This document shows positions 44,143-52,264 of a stretch of 64,000 nucleotides of DNA, in pieces. The notes beneath the pieces are model-generated. The model ran no database searches. It saw only the letters and a program-made list of their open reading frames with translations, and was not told the origin of the DNA. The stretch comes from Duganella margarita (lineage in GTDB: Bacteria; Pseudomonadota; Gammaproteobacteria; Burkholderiales; Burkholderiaceae_D). The DNA lies in assembly GCF_009857535.1 (NCBI RefSeq), contig NZ_WWCS01000009.1:1-64000 (forward strand). The letters are read 5' to 3'. Both the position numbers and the translations under genes were made by a program. Position 1 is the stretch's first letter; each line of letters starts with the position of its first letter.

Positions 44143-45269
44143 AGCGTCACCACCAGCTTGCGTGCCGACACACCTCGGCGTTGCCGCGCCATGGCTTCCG
44201 GAATATATTGCAGGCCGTGTCCAACGACCTCGGACGGTGGCATGGCCGCATAGGCTTTTCGGGACAGTGCCTCCGGCAAGAAGACGCCATAAATCATCAT
44301 CCCCACTTCGTTGTCCATCAGCGCGCCGCCCCAGATCATCTTTGTCTTGAGCCCGGTGCGCTTCGCCATCAGGCGCAACGAGATACCGCCGGCCACCATC
44401 CTGGCAAGCGCCGGCAACAGTTTGCGCCAGCGGCCCTGCGCGGCTGGCACATCATCCAACGACGCCGGCGCGCTCACTTGCGCGACAAAGCGTCTGCCTT
44501 CGCACCGTGCAAGAATGCGCATGCACGCAGCGGCTGCGCCCTTTCCGATCGTCATGGCACCGACGACTTGACGCCCGCGCATGGCGTCAACAATCTCGGC
44601 CTGCACTGACGGCCGGCGGTAGTCAAACACGTAAGTCGCACCGAGCTGGCGGACATAATCGAAGTTACCGGGCGAGCAGGTCGTCGCAACGTCGTAGCCG
44701 GCGGCGCGCGCCAGTTGAATCGCGTTGCTGCCGACGCTGGAGGCGCCGCCCCATACCAGCAAGACCTCGCCCGTCGGGATGGGCTCCACCCGTGGCGGTG
44801 CGAGTGCGAGAAAGTCTTTCTGAAACAGGCCGCACGCCGCCGTGGAGAGACCTAACGGCAAAACCGCCGCATTTTCAAATGGCAGGTCCGACGGAATCGG
44901 CGAGGCCATGTGCGCCTGCAGCAGCACGATCTCCTGGAATCCGCCCTCCGCCGCATTGTTACGGCTTCGTTCGATCCCGCCAGCATGCCCAAGCACGCGG
45001 TCGCCAACGCGAAAGCGGGTCACGCCCGGCCCCAAGGCCAGCACCTCGCCGGCCACATCCGATCCGAGCACAGCGGGGTAGGCAAGGTAGGCCGTGATGA
45101 CATCGCCAACCGCCTGCACGTACCGGTCGAACGGGTTGACGGCGAGCGCGCGCACGCTCACCGCAATCTCGCCCGCCCCCGGACTGACGTCCGGGACCGG
45201 CGCGATGGTCAGCTTTGCCCGCTTGTCCGGGAGCAGAAGTGCTAAATGGGTCTGTGTGGTCATAATCAT
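44139..45269 (-). CDS. MDR-family zinc-independent alcohol dehydrogenase/enoyl reductase-like
   Basis: The protein has 376 residues, with ATGs at 45269 and 45263 (neither has a clear SD). The GroES-like domain (VRALAVNPFDRYVQAVG, GSDVAGEVLALGPGVTRFRV) precedes a Rossmann domain with VWGGASSVGSNAIQLARAAG. Structural and catalytic zinc ligands are absent. This matches fungal/bacterial toxin-pathway-like enoyl reductases (LovC/ToxD-like). First gene of a three-gene operon with 4-nt overlaps. Divergent to an AraC gene that may control it. Confidence 0.87.
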   Translation of the reverse strand: MIMTTQTHLALLLPDKRAKLTIAPVPDVSPGAGEIAVSVRALAVNPFDRYVQAVGDVITAYLAYPAVLGSDVAGEVLALGPGVTRFRVGDRVLGHAGGIERSRNNAAEGGFQEIVLLQAHMASPIPSDLPFENAAVLPLGLSTAACGLFQKDFLALAPPRVEPIPTGEVLLVWGGASSVGSNAIQLARAAGYDVATTCSPGNFDYVRQLGATYVFDYRRPSVQAEIVDAMRGRQVVGAMTIGKGAAAACMRILARCEGRRFVAQVSAPASLDDVPAAQGRWRKLLPALARMVAGGISLRLMAKRTGLKTKMIWGGALMDNEVGMMIYGVFLPEALSRKAYAAMPPSEVVGHGLQYIPEAMARQRRGVSARKLVVTL

Positions 45270-45312
45270 TTCATCATTGAAGGTTAGCGGTTACTATAAG
45301 TGCGAACTTTCG

Positions 45313-45333
45313 GACCATCCATGCGCGATGGTC
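45313..45333. promoter_or_regulatory. Inverted repeat between MDR and AraC genes
   Basis: GACCATC and GATGGTC arms flank a 7-bp centre within the 93-bp divergent interval. Overlapping -10-like hexamers (TATAAG on plus, TATAGT on minus) lie about 20 bp upstream, so the dyad could serve as an operator for one or both genes. AraC proteins usually bind direct repeats, so another regulator is possible. Confidence 0.35.
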
Positions 45334-45362
45334 GCAATATTTATCGCTATCGTCCAAATCTG

Positions 45363-46265
45363 ATGGATCCACTCTCTGACATTCTGAGGCTCATGAGACC
45401 CTGCGGTTATGGCTTCCGCGGTCTGGACGCCGGCGGCGACTGGGCGCTCGCATTTACTGCGGCCGAAGGCGTGCTTTGTTTCGCGATCGAGACCGGCGGC
45501 TGCTGGCTCCGGCTCGTTGATGCCGTGGCGCCTACTCGACTGGAAGCGGGCGACGTCGTGTTATTGACCGGCGGTGGCGCGGTTCAGCTGTATTCCGGTG
45601 CGACGGCAGAATTGCGCGATGCCGCCGAGTTTCTGTCGCGCGTGCCGCCCGGCGAAGTGGCCACGCTCAATGGCGGTGGCGACTGCAGAGGAATCGGCGG
45701 CTTTTTCAGCCTGGAAGGAATGGACGGCAGAGGCCTGCTCGCCGCAGTTCCGTCAGTCGTTCACGTCCGCTCCGATACCAGCAAGACAGCGCTGTACGTC
45801 GGCGTGCAGCGCCTGATGAGCGAACTGCGGGATCCGCGCCCGGGTAGCGAGTTGATTGCCAGTCATCTCGCCCAGGCACTGCTGGTTGAGGCATTGCGCG
45901 CGCACCTGGAGCATGCGACCGCCAGTCAGAGCTGGCTTGCAGCGCTTTCCGTGCCAACCTTGCGCCGCGCGCTGACGGCCATGCACGCTGACGTCGCCCG
46001 ACGCTGGACCTTGCAGGATCTGGCCGCTGTCGCCGGCATGTCGCGATCAAGTTTCGCCGCGCGCTTCGAGCAGGTCACGGGGGAAACGCCGATTGCCTAT
46101 CTGACCCGCTGGCGCATGTTCCTGGCTGCGGACCGACTTGCCACGTCTGGACGGTCGCTGGCCGATGTTGCAGCGTCGGTCGGCTATGACTCTGAAAGCG
46201 CCTTTGGCGCGGCATTTAAGCGCGTGATGAATTCCTCGCCACGCCAATACCGCACGAGATCATAG
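45363..46265 (+). CDS. AraC-family transcriptional regulator with cupin N-terminal domain
   Basis: The protein has 300 residues starting at 45363 (MDPLSDILRLMRP), the usual beginning of the cupin_6-type AraC family; a longer frame starts 21 codons upstream. The N-terminal ligand domain (about 1-180) precedes two HTH motifs: WTLQDLAAVAGMSRSSFAAR, with FEQVTGETPIAYLTRWRM, and SLADVAASVGYDSESAFGAA, with FKRVMNSSPRQYR. It is divergent from the MDR-DUF2306-MBL operon, its likely target. The bidirectional hairpin at 46341-46356 lies 75 nt past the stop. Confidence 0.9.
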   Translation: MDPLSDILRLMRPCGYGFRGLDAGGDWALAFTAAEGVLCFAIETGGCWLRLVDAVAPTRLEAGDVVLLTGGGAVQLYSGATAELRDAAEFLSRVPPGEVATLNGGGDCRGIGGFFSLEGMDGRGLLAAVPSVVHVRSDTSKTALYVGVQRLMSELRDPRPGSELIASHLAQALLVEALRAHLEHATASQSWLAALSVPTLRRALTAMHADVARRWTLQDLAAVAGMSRSSFAARFEQVTGETPIAYLTRWRMFLAADRLATSGRSLADVAASVGYDSESAFGAAFKRVMNSSPRQYRTRS

Positions 46266-46334
46266 CCGCGAGTGCCCGGGGGATACACCGCCCCGCCACC
46301 GAATGCGCTCAAGATTGTATAAAAAGTCGGATAA

Positions 46335-46359
46335 GAAAAAACCCGCCGAAGCGGGTTTT
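46335..46359 (-). terminator. Rho-independent terminator of tRNA-Ser copy 1 (bidirectional)
   Basis: ACCCGC/GCGGGT (46341-46346 and 46351-46356) closes a CGAA loop. On the minus strand it is followed by six T residues. On the plus strand it is followed by TTTT, so it can also end the AraC transcript. Confidence 0.85.
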
Positions 46360-46362
46360 AGG

Positions 46363-46482
46363 TGTTCTGGCGGAGACGGTGGGATTCGAACCCACGATAC
46401 AGGTATAAGCCGTATGCATCCTTAGCAGGGATGTGCCTTCGGCCACTCGGCCACGTCTCCTAGTCGATTGCTCAACTATGTC
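46363..46482. repeat. 120-bp direct repeat containing tRNA-Ser, copy 1
   Basis: From TGTTCTGG through the whole tRNA gene and 22 bp of 5' flank, this matches 52054-52173 with a single mismatch (46461 T versus 52152 C). Beyond either end the similarity stops. The two copies bound a 5.6-kb segment of four genes. Confidence 0.95.
46368..46460 (-). tRNA. tRNA-Ser (anticodon GCU), copy 1
   Basis: On the minus strand it reads GGAGACGTGGCCGAGTGG at the 5' end, anticodon loop CTGCTAA, a long class II variable arm, T-loop GGTTCGAATCC, and a 3' end GTCTCCGCCA with encoded CCA. The 7-bp acceptor stem GGAGACG/CGTCTCC is perfect. It is identical to the copy at 52059-52151. It has its own promoter and terminator. 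Confidence 0.97.
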
Positions 46483-46514
46483 CACTTTTCATGCTGCACG
46501 AGCGAACGCGAGCC

Positions 46515-46543
46515 ATGATATAGATCGCTAGCCGCTTGGTCAA
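46515..46543 (-). promoter_or_regulatory. Sigma70 promoter of tRNA-Ser copy 1
   Basis: On the minus strand, TTGACC (46538-46543) and TATCAT (46515-46520) are spaced 17 bp and lie 55 bp upstream of the tRNA 5' end. The same -35 and spacing occur at copy 2, although the surrounding sequence has diverged. Confidence 0.75.
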
Positions 46544-46717
46544 GGGCAAGCCGCCAAATTCGCCCAGCCCCTCTCCCCACGCGTCGCAATGTTACATGAA
46601 AGATACCGGTCGATACTGGCCGGCTCGGCTACCGAAGGCCATAGTTCGTTAGCGGCATGACAACATCTTACCGCCGCAATCTTATTTGGTACTTACAACA
46701 TTCCAAGGGGTTTAATA

Positions 46718-47320
46718 ATGAATATCGTAAAAAAAACTGCACTGGGCCTGTCGCTCGCCATCGCGCTGACCGCCTCTGCCCAGGCGCAGGTTACGCAAAC
46801 GCTGTCCCAATCCGGCACCGATCAATATGCCTGGATCAATCCTGGCAGGATTGACTTCGGCGGCGTGACGCTGGCGGCCGGTACCAACACCATTTACGCG
46901 CTGACCAGCTCATCGACGCTGGTGGACCAGGGCTGGGGCTACACCGATCCGAACAATGGCGTGTTCATCGGCCTGTTCCAGGGCGCCACCCAGGTCTTCG
47001 GCTTCCTGGCTGCCGGCTCGTCCCACGAACTGGCCACCCGCAACTTCGATATCGCAGACAACAACGTCTTGCTGGGCCAACTCAACACGGCGCTGCGCGG
47101 CGTCAGTGGCACCGATCCGCTCAGCATCCGCATGTACACCGACGCTTGGGGCTATCCGGGCTGGGAACTGCATACCAGCAACAATTCGTTTAGCCTCACC
47201 TCCGGCGTCAGCGCCGTCCCTGAACCGGAAACCTACGCCATGCTGCTCGCCGGCCTGGCACTGAGCGGCGCCATCGCGCGCCGTCGCAAAACGGCGGCCA
47301 CCGAAGACGGCGTGAAATAA
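46718..47320 (+). CDS. PEP-CTERM sorting-domain protein, exported
   Basis: This 200-residue secreted protein has a signal peptide (1-23, ending AQAQ) and a C-terminal sorting signal: VPEPETYAMLLAGLALSG followed by IARRRK. The signal directs cleavage and surface attachment by an exosortase, usually in exopolysaccharide-making biofilm bacteria. The exosortase is not in this window. The middle part (FGGVTLAAGTNTIYALT, WGYTDPNNGVFIGLF) is beta-rich with no family I recognise. SD AGGGG is 7 nt upstream. It is the first gene after tRNA-Ser copy 1 and is followed 39 nt later by the STAND protein. Confidence 0.9.
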   Translation: MNIVKKTALGLSLAIALTASAQAQVTQTLSQSGTDQYAWINPGRIDFGGVTLAAGTNTIYALTSSSTLVDQGWGYTDPNNGVFIGLFQGATQVFGFLAAGSSHELATRNFDIADNNVLLGQLNTALRGVSGTDPLSIRMYTDAWGYPGWELHTSNNSFSLTSGVSAVPEPETYAMLLAGLALSGAIARRRKTAATEDGVK

Positions 47321-47359
47321 TTGTGACAGGAACGGTCTGCACTGGCGGGGCGTAGTAAA

Positions 47360-50300
47360 ATGCTAACATTGGTCTACTCCAAACCCGCCATGCAGCCAAC
47401 GCGCACGCCCACCGCCCTGTCGTCACCTGCATCGCCGCCGCCGACGCCGACGGCCAGGTTTCGCTTCGGCGACTGGATGGTGGAGCCCTCGCTGAATACC
47501 ATTTCCAATCCGCACGAACGGCGCCAGATGGAGCCGCGCACCATGGATGTGCTGCTGGCTCTGTGTGCGGCCGGCGGCGCGATCGTCAGCAGCGACGAAC
47601 TGCTGGCCCGCTGCTGGGGCGGCCTCGTGCTTGGCGACAGCCCGCTGCACAAGAATATCGCCCAGTTGCGCCGCATCTTGGGCGATAGCGCCAGCGCACC
47701 GGCTTATATCGAAACCATCCGCAAGCGCGGTTACCGCACCCTGGCGCCACTGGAGTTCTTTGCCGAGCGCGCCAAACATCCGGGCAACTGGGAGTCCGGC
47801 TCGCCGTTTCGCGGGCTGCTTGCCTTCGACCAAGCCCATGCGGCAGTGTTTTTCGGCCGCGACGACGTCACCCGCCATCTGGGCGCTACCGTGCTGGCGC
47901 AAGCGCGCAGCGGCCTGTCCCTGACGGTGGTGCTGGGGCCGAGCGGCGCCGGCAAGACCTCGCTGATCCAGGCCGGCCTGCTGGCCGGTCTGGCGCCGCA
48001 GCGCGCCACCGGGGACTTGGCGGTGCTGGCGGCCACCACGCTGGACCTGATTGACCTCGGCCAGCAATCGCTGCCGACGTCGCTGGCCTGCGCCCTGCTC
48101 GACCTGGAATGGGACGATCAACTGGCGTTTCCTGGCGAAAACGCAATGTCGCTGGGCGCGCGGCTCGCCAATGACAGCGCCGGCGTGGTGGCCGAGCTGG
48201 CGGCGGCACTGGCGCCTGCGGCCCGCCTTCGACCGGGCTTGCGCTTTGCCATCTTTATCGACCGCTTTGAAGCCTTGTTCAACACCGCGCGAACCGACGA
48301 AGCCGCCCGCAATGCCTTCCTGGACATGCTGGAACTGCTCGCGCGCAGCCCGGCTCTGATCGTGCTGATCGCCTGCCGCAACGATTACTATCCCAGCATC
48401 GCCCGCTGCGCGCTGTTGAGCGAGGCCCGGCGCCTGGGCGGCCATTTCGACCTCGACCCTCCGGGCTTCAACGATATCCCGCAAATCATCCGCGCCCCGG
48501 CCGCCGCTGCCAGGCTCAGCTTCGGTGTCGACCGGCTCACCCATGCCCGGCTCGACGATGTTTTATGCGAAAGCGCGATCGCCAGTCCGGACGCCCTGCC
48601 TCTGCTGCAATACTGCCTGCAGGAGCTGTACCGGCTGCGCACCGACACCGGCGAACTGAGCTTCGACGCCTTCCGCCAGTTGGGCGAACTCGAAGGCGCC
48701 ATCGGGCAACGCGCGGAACAGGTGGTGCTGGGCCTGACGCCGCTCCAGCGCGACGCCCTGCCCCGCATCATGGCGCAAGTGGTGGTGCTGTCCACCGACG
48801 ATGAACAGGTTGGCAGCCAGCGCGCGCCGTGGACCGCGTTGCCCGACGAGGCGGCCCGCCAGGCCGTCACCGCGCTGATCGAAGCGCGCCTGTTCGTCAG
48901 CGACCTGGTGGCCGGCACGCCGGTGTTCGGCATCGCCCATGAAGCCATCCTGCGGCGCTGGCCGCGCATCAGCGCCTGGATCGATACCCATCGCGGCGCC
49001 CTGCGCGCCCGCAGCCGCCTGACCCAGCACGCCCGCCGCTGGCGCGCCGAAGGCTGTCCCAGCGATCTGCTGCTGCCCAAGGGAACGCTGTTGACCGAGG
49101 CCACGCTGCTGCAACAGGGCGGCGTGGTGACGCTGAGCGCGACCGAACTGGAATGCATCCAGATGTCGGCGCGGCGGGTCCGCCAGCGCGACCGCTTGCG
49201 CCTGTCGGCGCTGGCGCTGATCGTGCTGCTGGCGTTGGTCGCGTCGCTGCTGGGAGTGAGCGCGCTGGCCGCCAAACGGTCGGCCGAGACGCGCCGCGAA
49301 GAAGCCGAGGGCCTGATCGATTTCATGCTGGGCGACCTGACCGACAAGCTGCGGCCGCTCGGCCGGCTGGACTTCCTCGACACCGTCAGCAGCCGCGCCC
49401 TGCAGTACCTGCGCGGCACCAGCAGCAACGCGCTCAACCCGACCGCGCTGACGCTGCGCGCCAAAGGCCTGCAGATGATCGGCGAAGTGCGGCGCTCGCG
49501 CGGTGACTCTGCCGGCGCGATCGATGCGCTGCACCAGGCCAGCGCTATTTTGACCCGCCAGCTGGAGCGGGCGCCGCGCGACATCCAGGTGTTGAACAAC
49601 CTAGGCGCCAATGCTTACTGGATCGGCCAGCTGCACAAGGACCGCAATCAGTGGCAGCAGGCACAGGACGCCTGGCGTGACTACCTGCGCTTTTCCAACC
49701 GCTTGTACGATCTGGAGCCCGACAATACCGAATGGTGGGTGGAACGCTCATATGCGCACAACAACCTGGGCAATCTGGCGCTGATGCGCGGCCAGCCGGA
49801 GCAGGCGATTCCCGAATTTCTCGCCTCGATCGCGCTCAAGCAGCGCGCGCTGGCGCGCAGGCCGTCGGCGCGCACCGTCATGGTCGAGCTGGCCGACAGC
49901 TATTCCTGGCTGGCCTCAGCCACCCAGTCGCTCGGCAAGCTGCAGGCGGCACGCCAGCTGTACGCGGAAGAAATGCAGCTGGTGCTGCGGCTGGCCGACA
50001 GCGCCCCCGACGAGTCGCTGTGGACGCACCGTCACGCGGTCGCCCTGCAGCATCGGGCACTCAACAGTATGGCGCTCGGCCTGGACCGGGACGCGCTGCG
50101 CGACTATGGCCAGGCGCAGCGCCTGTTCGCCCGGATCGTCGAGCGCGACGGCAAACACCGTGGCTGGCAGGCTGAGAAGGCCAACCTGGAGCAGGAACGC
50201 CTGTGGCTGCTCGCGCGCACCGCGCCTGCCGCCGAGGTGCTGTCGCAGTTCGCGGTGATCCGGCGGACCTGGCAGGACATGATGGCGCTCGATCCGAAAA

Positions 50301-50725
50301 ACGTGCTGTGGGCGCGCCGCGCCGCCATCGCCCATACCCACTTTGCCGCGATCCTGCTCAAAGCGGGGCAGCACGCGGCCGCCGGCCAGGAGCTGCAGGC
50401 CGCACGGACGAGCTTGCAGCCGATCTACGACGCCAATCCGGACAATCTGAGCGGGCGCCTGACCCTGGCGGAGACACTGTTGTGGTCTGCGTCCTTGCAA
50501 CAAAAACAAGGGCATACCGCGCTGGCAATTTCCACGTGCCAACAAATCCGGGACATGCTCAAGAACGCAGCTGCGGCCCCGCATAATTTTCAAGTCCTGG
50601 AACTCTGGAGCCGGGTCAACGCGTGCCTCGGCGATCGGCCCGCCGTGCGGCAGGCCGCCGCCAGACTGCAAGACATCGGCTACGCCGATCAGGCCTATCT
50701 GCAATTTATTTCCCACCACCCCTAA
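47360..50725 (+). CDS. wHTH-nSTAND NTPase-TM-TPR signalling protein
   Basis: This 1,121-residue membrane protein starts at ATG 47360 (a second ATG is at 47390; neither has a strong SD). Domains in order: an OmpR/CadC-type winged helix (about 33-130, MEPRTMDVLLALCAAGG, RKRGYRTLAPLEFF); the nSTAND entry motif SPFRGLLAFDQAHAAVFFGR; Walker A GPSGAGKTS (about 193-201); Walker B AIFIDRFEALF (about 296-306) with sensor-like LIACRNDYYPS; one TM helix (about 615-633, SALALIVLLALVASLLGVSA); and TPR-like repeats (about 690-1120). It probably couples NTP-dependent oligomerisation to DNA binding at the membrane; inducer and target genes are unknown. The next small gene follows after 8 nt. Confidence 0.87.
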   Translation: MLTLVYSKPAMQPTRTPTALSSPASPPPTPTARFRFGDWMVEPSLNTISNPHERRQMEPRTMDVLLALCAAGGAIVSSDELLARCWGGLVLGDSPLHKNIAQLRRILGDSASAPAYIETIRKRGYRTLAPLEFFAERAKHPGNWESGSPFRGLLAFDQAHAAVFFGRDDVTRHLGATVLAQARSGLSLTVVLGPSGAGKTSLIQAGLLAGLAPQRATGDLAVLAATTLDLIDLGQQSLPTSLACALLDLEWDDQLAFPGENAMSLGARLANDSAGVVAELAAALAPAARLRPGLRFAIFIDRFEALFNTARTDEAARNAFLDMLELLARSPALIVLIACRNDYYPSIARCALLSEARRLGGHFDLDPPGFNDIPQIIRAPAAAARLSFGVDRLTHARLDDVLCESAIASPDALPLLQYCLQELYRLRTDTGELSFDAFRQLGELEGAIGQRAEQVVLGLTPLQRDALPRIMAQVVVLSTDDEQVGSQRAPWTALPDEAARQAVTALIEARLFVSDLVAGTPVFGIAHEAILRRWPRISAWIDTHRGALRARSRLTQHARRWRAEGCPSDLLLPKGTLLTEATLLQQGGVVTLSATELECIQMSARRVRQRDRLRLSALALIVLLALVASLLGVSALAAKRSAETRREEAEGLIDFMLGDLTDKLRPLGRLDFLDTVSSRALQYLRGTSSNALNPTALTLRAKGLQMIGEVRRSRGDSAGAIDALHQASAILTRQLERAPRDIQVLNNLGANAYWIGQLHKDRNQWQQAQDAWRDYLRFSNRLYDLEPDNTEWWVERSYAHNNLGNLALMRGQPEQAIPEFLASIALKQRALARRPSARTVMVELADSYSWLASATQSLGKLQAARQLYAEEMQLVLRLADSAPDESLWTHRHAVALQHRALNSMALGLDRDALRDYGQAQRLFARIVERDGKHRGWQAEKANLEQERLWLLARTAPAAEVLSQFAVIRRTWQDMMALDPKNVLWARRAAIAHTHFAAILLKAGQHAAAGQELQAARTSLQPIYDANPDNLSGRLTLAETLLWSASLQQKQGHTALAISTCQQIRDMLKNAAAAPHNFQVLELWSRVNACLGDRPAVRQAAARLQDIGYADQAYLQFISHHP

Positions 50726-50733
50726 GGAGCATT

Positions 50734-51111
50734 ATGTCTACCGCACCAGCACAATTCCCGGTCTTGGTCTCGATCAACCCCGGCCGCGTCGACTACACCT
50801 ACTTCGATGCCAGCACCGGCGGGCCGGTAACCAAGCCGTTCATCAACCTGCCCATCGACCGTCCCACCAAGTGCCTGTTTGCCCTGGACTTCCGCTCGTC
50901 CGAGGACGGCTGGTGCATCACAGGCATCGAAACGATCGAGGGCCAAGCGCTGAGCACGGTGCCGGGACCGTTTTCGCTGTCGCTGATGACCATCAATCCT
51001 CATCATGACCACCATAGCATTCACCGTTTCTACCTGCTGTTTTTGAACACCTTGACGACGGACCAATTCAAGGACGATCCGCAGGAGACCAACGTGCCGC
51101 CGAAACCGTAA
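50734..51111 (+). CDS. Hypothetical 125-residue protein, partner of the STAND protein
   Basis: This 125-residue protein starts at ATG 50734 with a strong SD (AAGGAG), 8 nt after the STAND gene stop, so the two are almost certainly co-transcribed. There is no signal or TM segment. It is beta-rich (LVSINPGRVDYTYFDASTGG, CLFALDFRSSEDGWCITGIE), with a His-rich stretch NPHHDHHSIHRFY that could bind metal, and ends DDPQETNVPPKP. The DP motif recalls the uncharacterised DP-EP family, but I cannot confirm this. The 3' end overlaps the convergent TolB-like gene by 44 nt. It may be effector or ligand of the STAND protein (inference). Confidence 0.75.
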   Translation: MSTAPAQFPVLVSINPGRVDYTYFDASTGGPVTKPFINLPIDRPTKCLFALDFRSSEDGWCITGIETIEGQALSTVPGPFSLSLMTINPHHDHHSIHRFYLLFLNTLTTDQFKDDPQETNVPPKP

Positions 51112-51856
51112 GGTAGCGTGACAAGCCGGCGCAGATGTCGCCGGCCAGCGCCTCCTGTCGCGCCATGTCCAGGTCGCCGTCGCAATCGAACTGCGCCACC
51201 CAGGCGATGTTCCCGGCCCCCGTCTCCACCAGCCGCACGCAGGCGCGCGCGCGCCCCGCCTCAACGCGCAGGCTGCCTTCCACCCGGTAGCAGGTGGCGG
51301 TGGCACCGCCGTGCATGCCAGACTGCAGGGCTTGCACCATGACAGCCGCGCCGAATGTCCGGTACAGCCTGGCGCCCAGTTCCTCCTCCAGCCCCCATAA
51401 GAAAGCATCGCTGCCGCTGACCCGGCTCAAGTCCCGCAGTGGCGCCAGATGCAGCCTCAGGCCACCGTTGGCGGCCGGGCCAGCCGGGCCGACCACCCGC
51501 GGCTCGTAGCCGCCGGTGGGGATTGAAATTTCCGCCAAGTCCGGCTGGCCCACCGCGCGGTAGTAATCCGCAAGCCGCTCGCGCAGGCGCCCGGTCTGCA
51601 CCCGCACCACCGGATCGAGCGCGGTGTCGTAGACGCGCGGATCGCGCCGGAACACGGCCAGGCCGATGGCGTACTCACTCAACTGGTCGGCGCTGCCGTA
51701 CAGTTTGGCATCGATCAGAAAGGACAGCAGCTGACGCATGCGCGGCGCTTTGGCAAAGGTGGGGCTGCTCAATATCAGTGCGGCGGCGCGGCGCATGCGG
51801 TCGGCAGTTGGCGTCGGGCAGACTTCGTTGTTCATCAGTTCAAGATGGGCATTCAT
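51068..51856 (-). CDS. DNA-binding/TolB-like domain regulator
   Basis: The protein has 262 residues (SD AAAGGAG). The N-terminal part (about 25-110: ILSSPTFAKAPRMRQLLSFL, LSEYAIGLAVFRRDPRVYD, VRVQTGRLRERLADYYRA, ISIPTGGYEPRV) is the wHTH-like domain that begins many TPR and cyclase-type sensor proteins. The rest (about 125-250) follows the TolB/FlgO-like fold: LHLAPLRDLSRVSGSDAFLW, GLEEELGARL, YRVEGSLRVEAGRARACVRL and GNIAWVAQFDCDGDL. It lacks the TPR or catalytic domain usually attached. It is convergent to the STAND unit and ends the tRNA-Ser-bounded segment. A regulatory link with the STAND protein is inferred. Confidence 0.75.
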   Translation of the reverse strand: MNAHLELMNNEVCPTPTADRMRRAAALILSSPTFAKAPRMRQLLSFLIDAKLYGSADQLSEYAIGLAVFRRDPRVYDTALDPVVRVQTGRLRERLADYYRAVGQPDLAEISIPTGGYEPRVVGPAGPAANGGLRLHLAPLRDLSRVSGSDAFLWGLEEELGARLYRTFGAAVMVQALQSGMHGGATATCYRVEGSLRVEAGRARACVRLVETGAGNIAWVAQFDCDGDLDMARQEALAGDICAGLSRYLTVSAARWSPADRP

Positions 51857-52020
51857 GGCAGTCTCCTTTAACGGGACGCGTTCCCCAACGCATTCCCAGC
51901 AGACTGAACTGTATGATTTGCCTGATCTTTTAGCCTTACGGCTATCTTACGGCCCCACCTGGCGCGGCCGGAGATGACATCGGTAGCTGGGCGCTTCGGC
52001 GAGCCAGGGGCCGGCCAAAC

Positions 52021-52045
52021 AAAAAAGCCTCCCGCAGGGGAGGCT
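52021..52045 (-). terminator. Rho-independent terminator of tRNA-Ser copy 2
   Basis: AGCCTCCC/GGGAGGCT arms (52026-52033 and 52038-52045) enclose a 4-nt loop, followed on the minus strand by six T residues. The sequence differs from the terminator of copy 1, so the duplicated unit ends between tRNA and terminator. Confidence 0.87.
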
Positions 52046-52053
52046 TGTTTGTT

Positions 52054-52173
52054 TGTTCTGGCGGAGACGGTGGGATTCGAACCCACGATACAGGTATAAG
52101 CCGTATGCATCCTTAGCAGGGATGTGCCTTCGGCCACTCGGCCACGTCTCCCAGTCGATTGCTCAACTATGTC
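52054..52173. repeat. 120-bp direct repeat containing tRNA-Ser, copy 2
   Basis: It matches 46363-46482 with one mismatch. It includes the entire tRNA gene and 22 bp of 5' flank (AGTCGATTGCTCAACTATGT and on), but not the promoter or terminator. Confidence 0.95.
52059..52151 (-). tRNA. tRNA-Ser (anticodon GCU), copy 2
   Basis: It is identical to copy 1, with the same perfect acceptor stem, anticodon GCU, long variable arm and encoded CCA. It lies 113 bp downstream of lysC on the same strand, but has its own promoter at 52209-52237. Confidence 0.97.
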
Positions 52174-52208
52174 TTTCCAGTCCTTGCGCACCAGAGCAGA
52201 CGACCGCC

Positions 52209-52237
52209 ATGGTATAGACCGAAAATGATCTGGTCAA
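52209..52237 (-). promoter_or_regulatory. Sigma70 promoter of tRNA-Ser copy 2
   Basis: On the minus strand, TTGACC (52232-52237) and TACCAT (52209-52214) are spaced 17 bp. It is placed like the promoter of copy 1, with the same -35 and a slightly different -10. Confidence 0.7.
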
Positions 52238-52264
52238 GGACAGCAGACCATTTTTTTGAAAAAT

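Noticed and set aside
46657..46854. 65-codon plus-strand frame upstream of the PEP-CTERM gene
   Set aside because: It overlaps the PEP-CTERM start in another frame. The latter has the SD, signal peptide and sorting signal.
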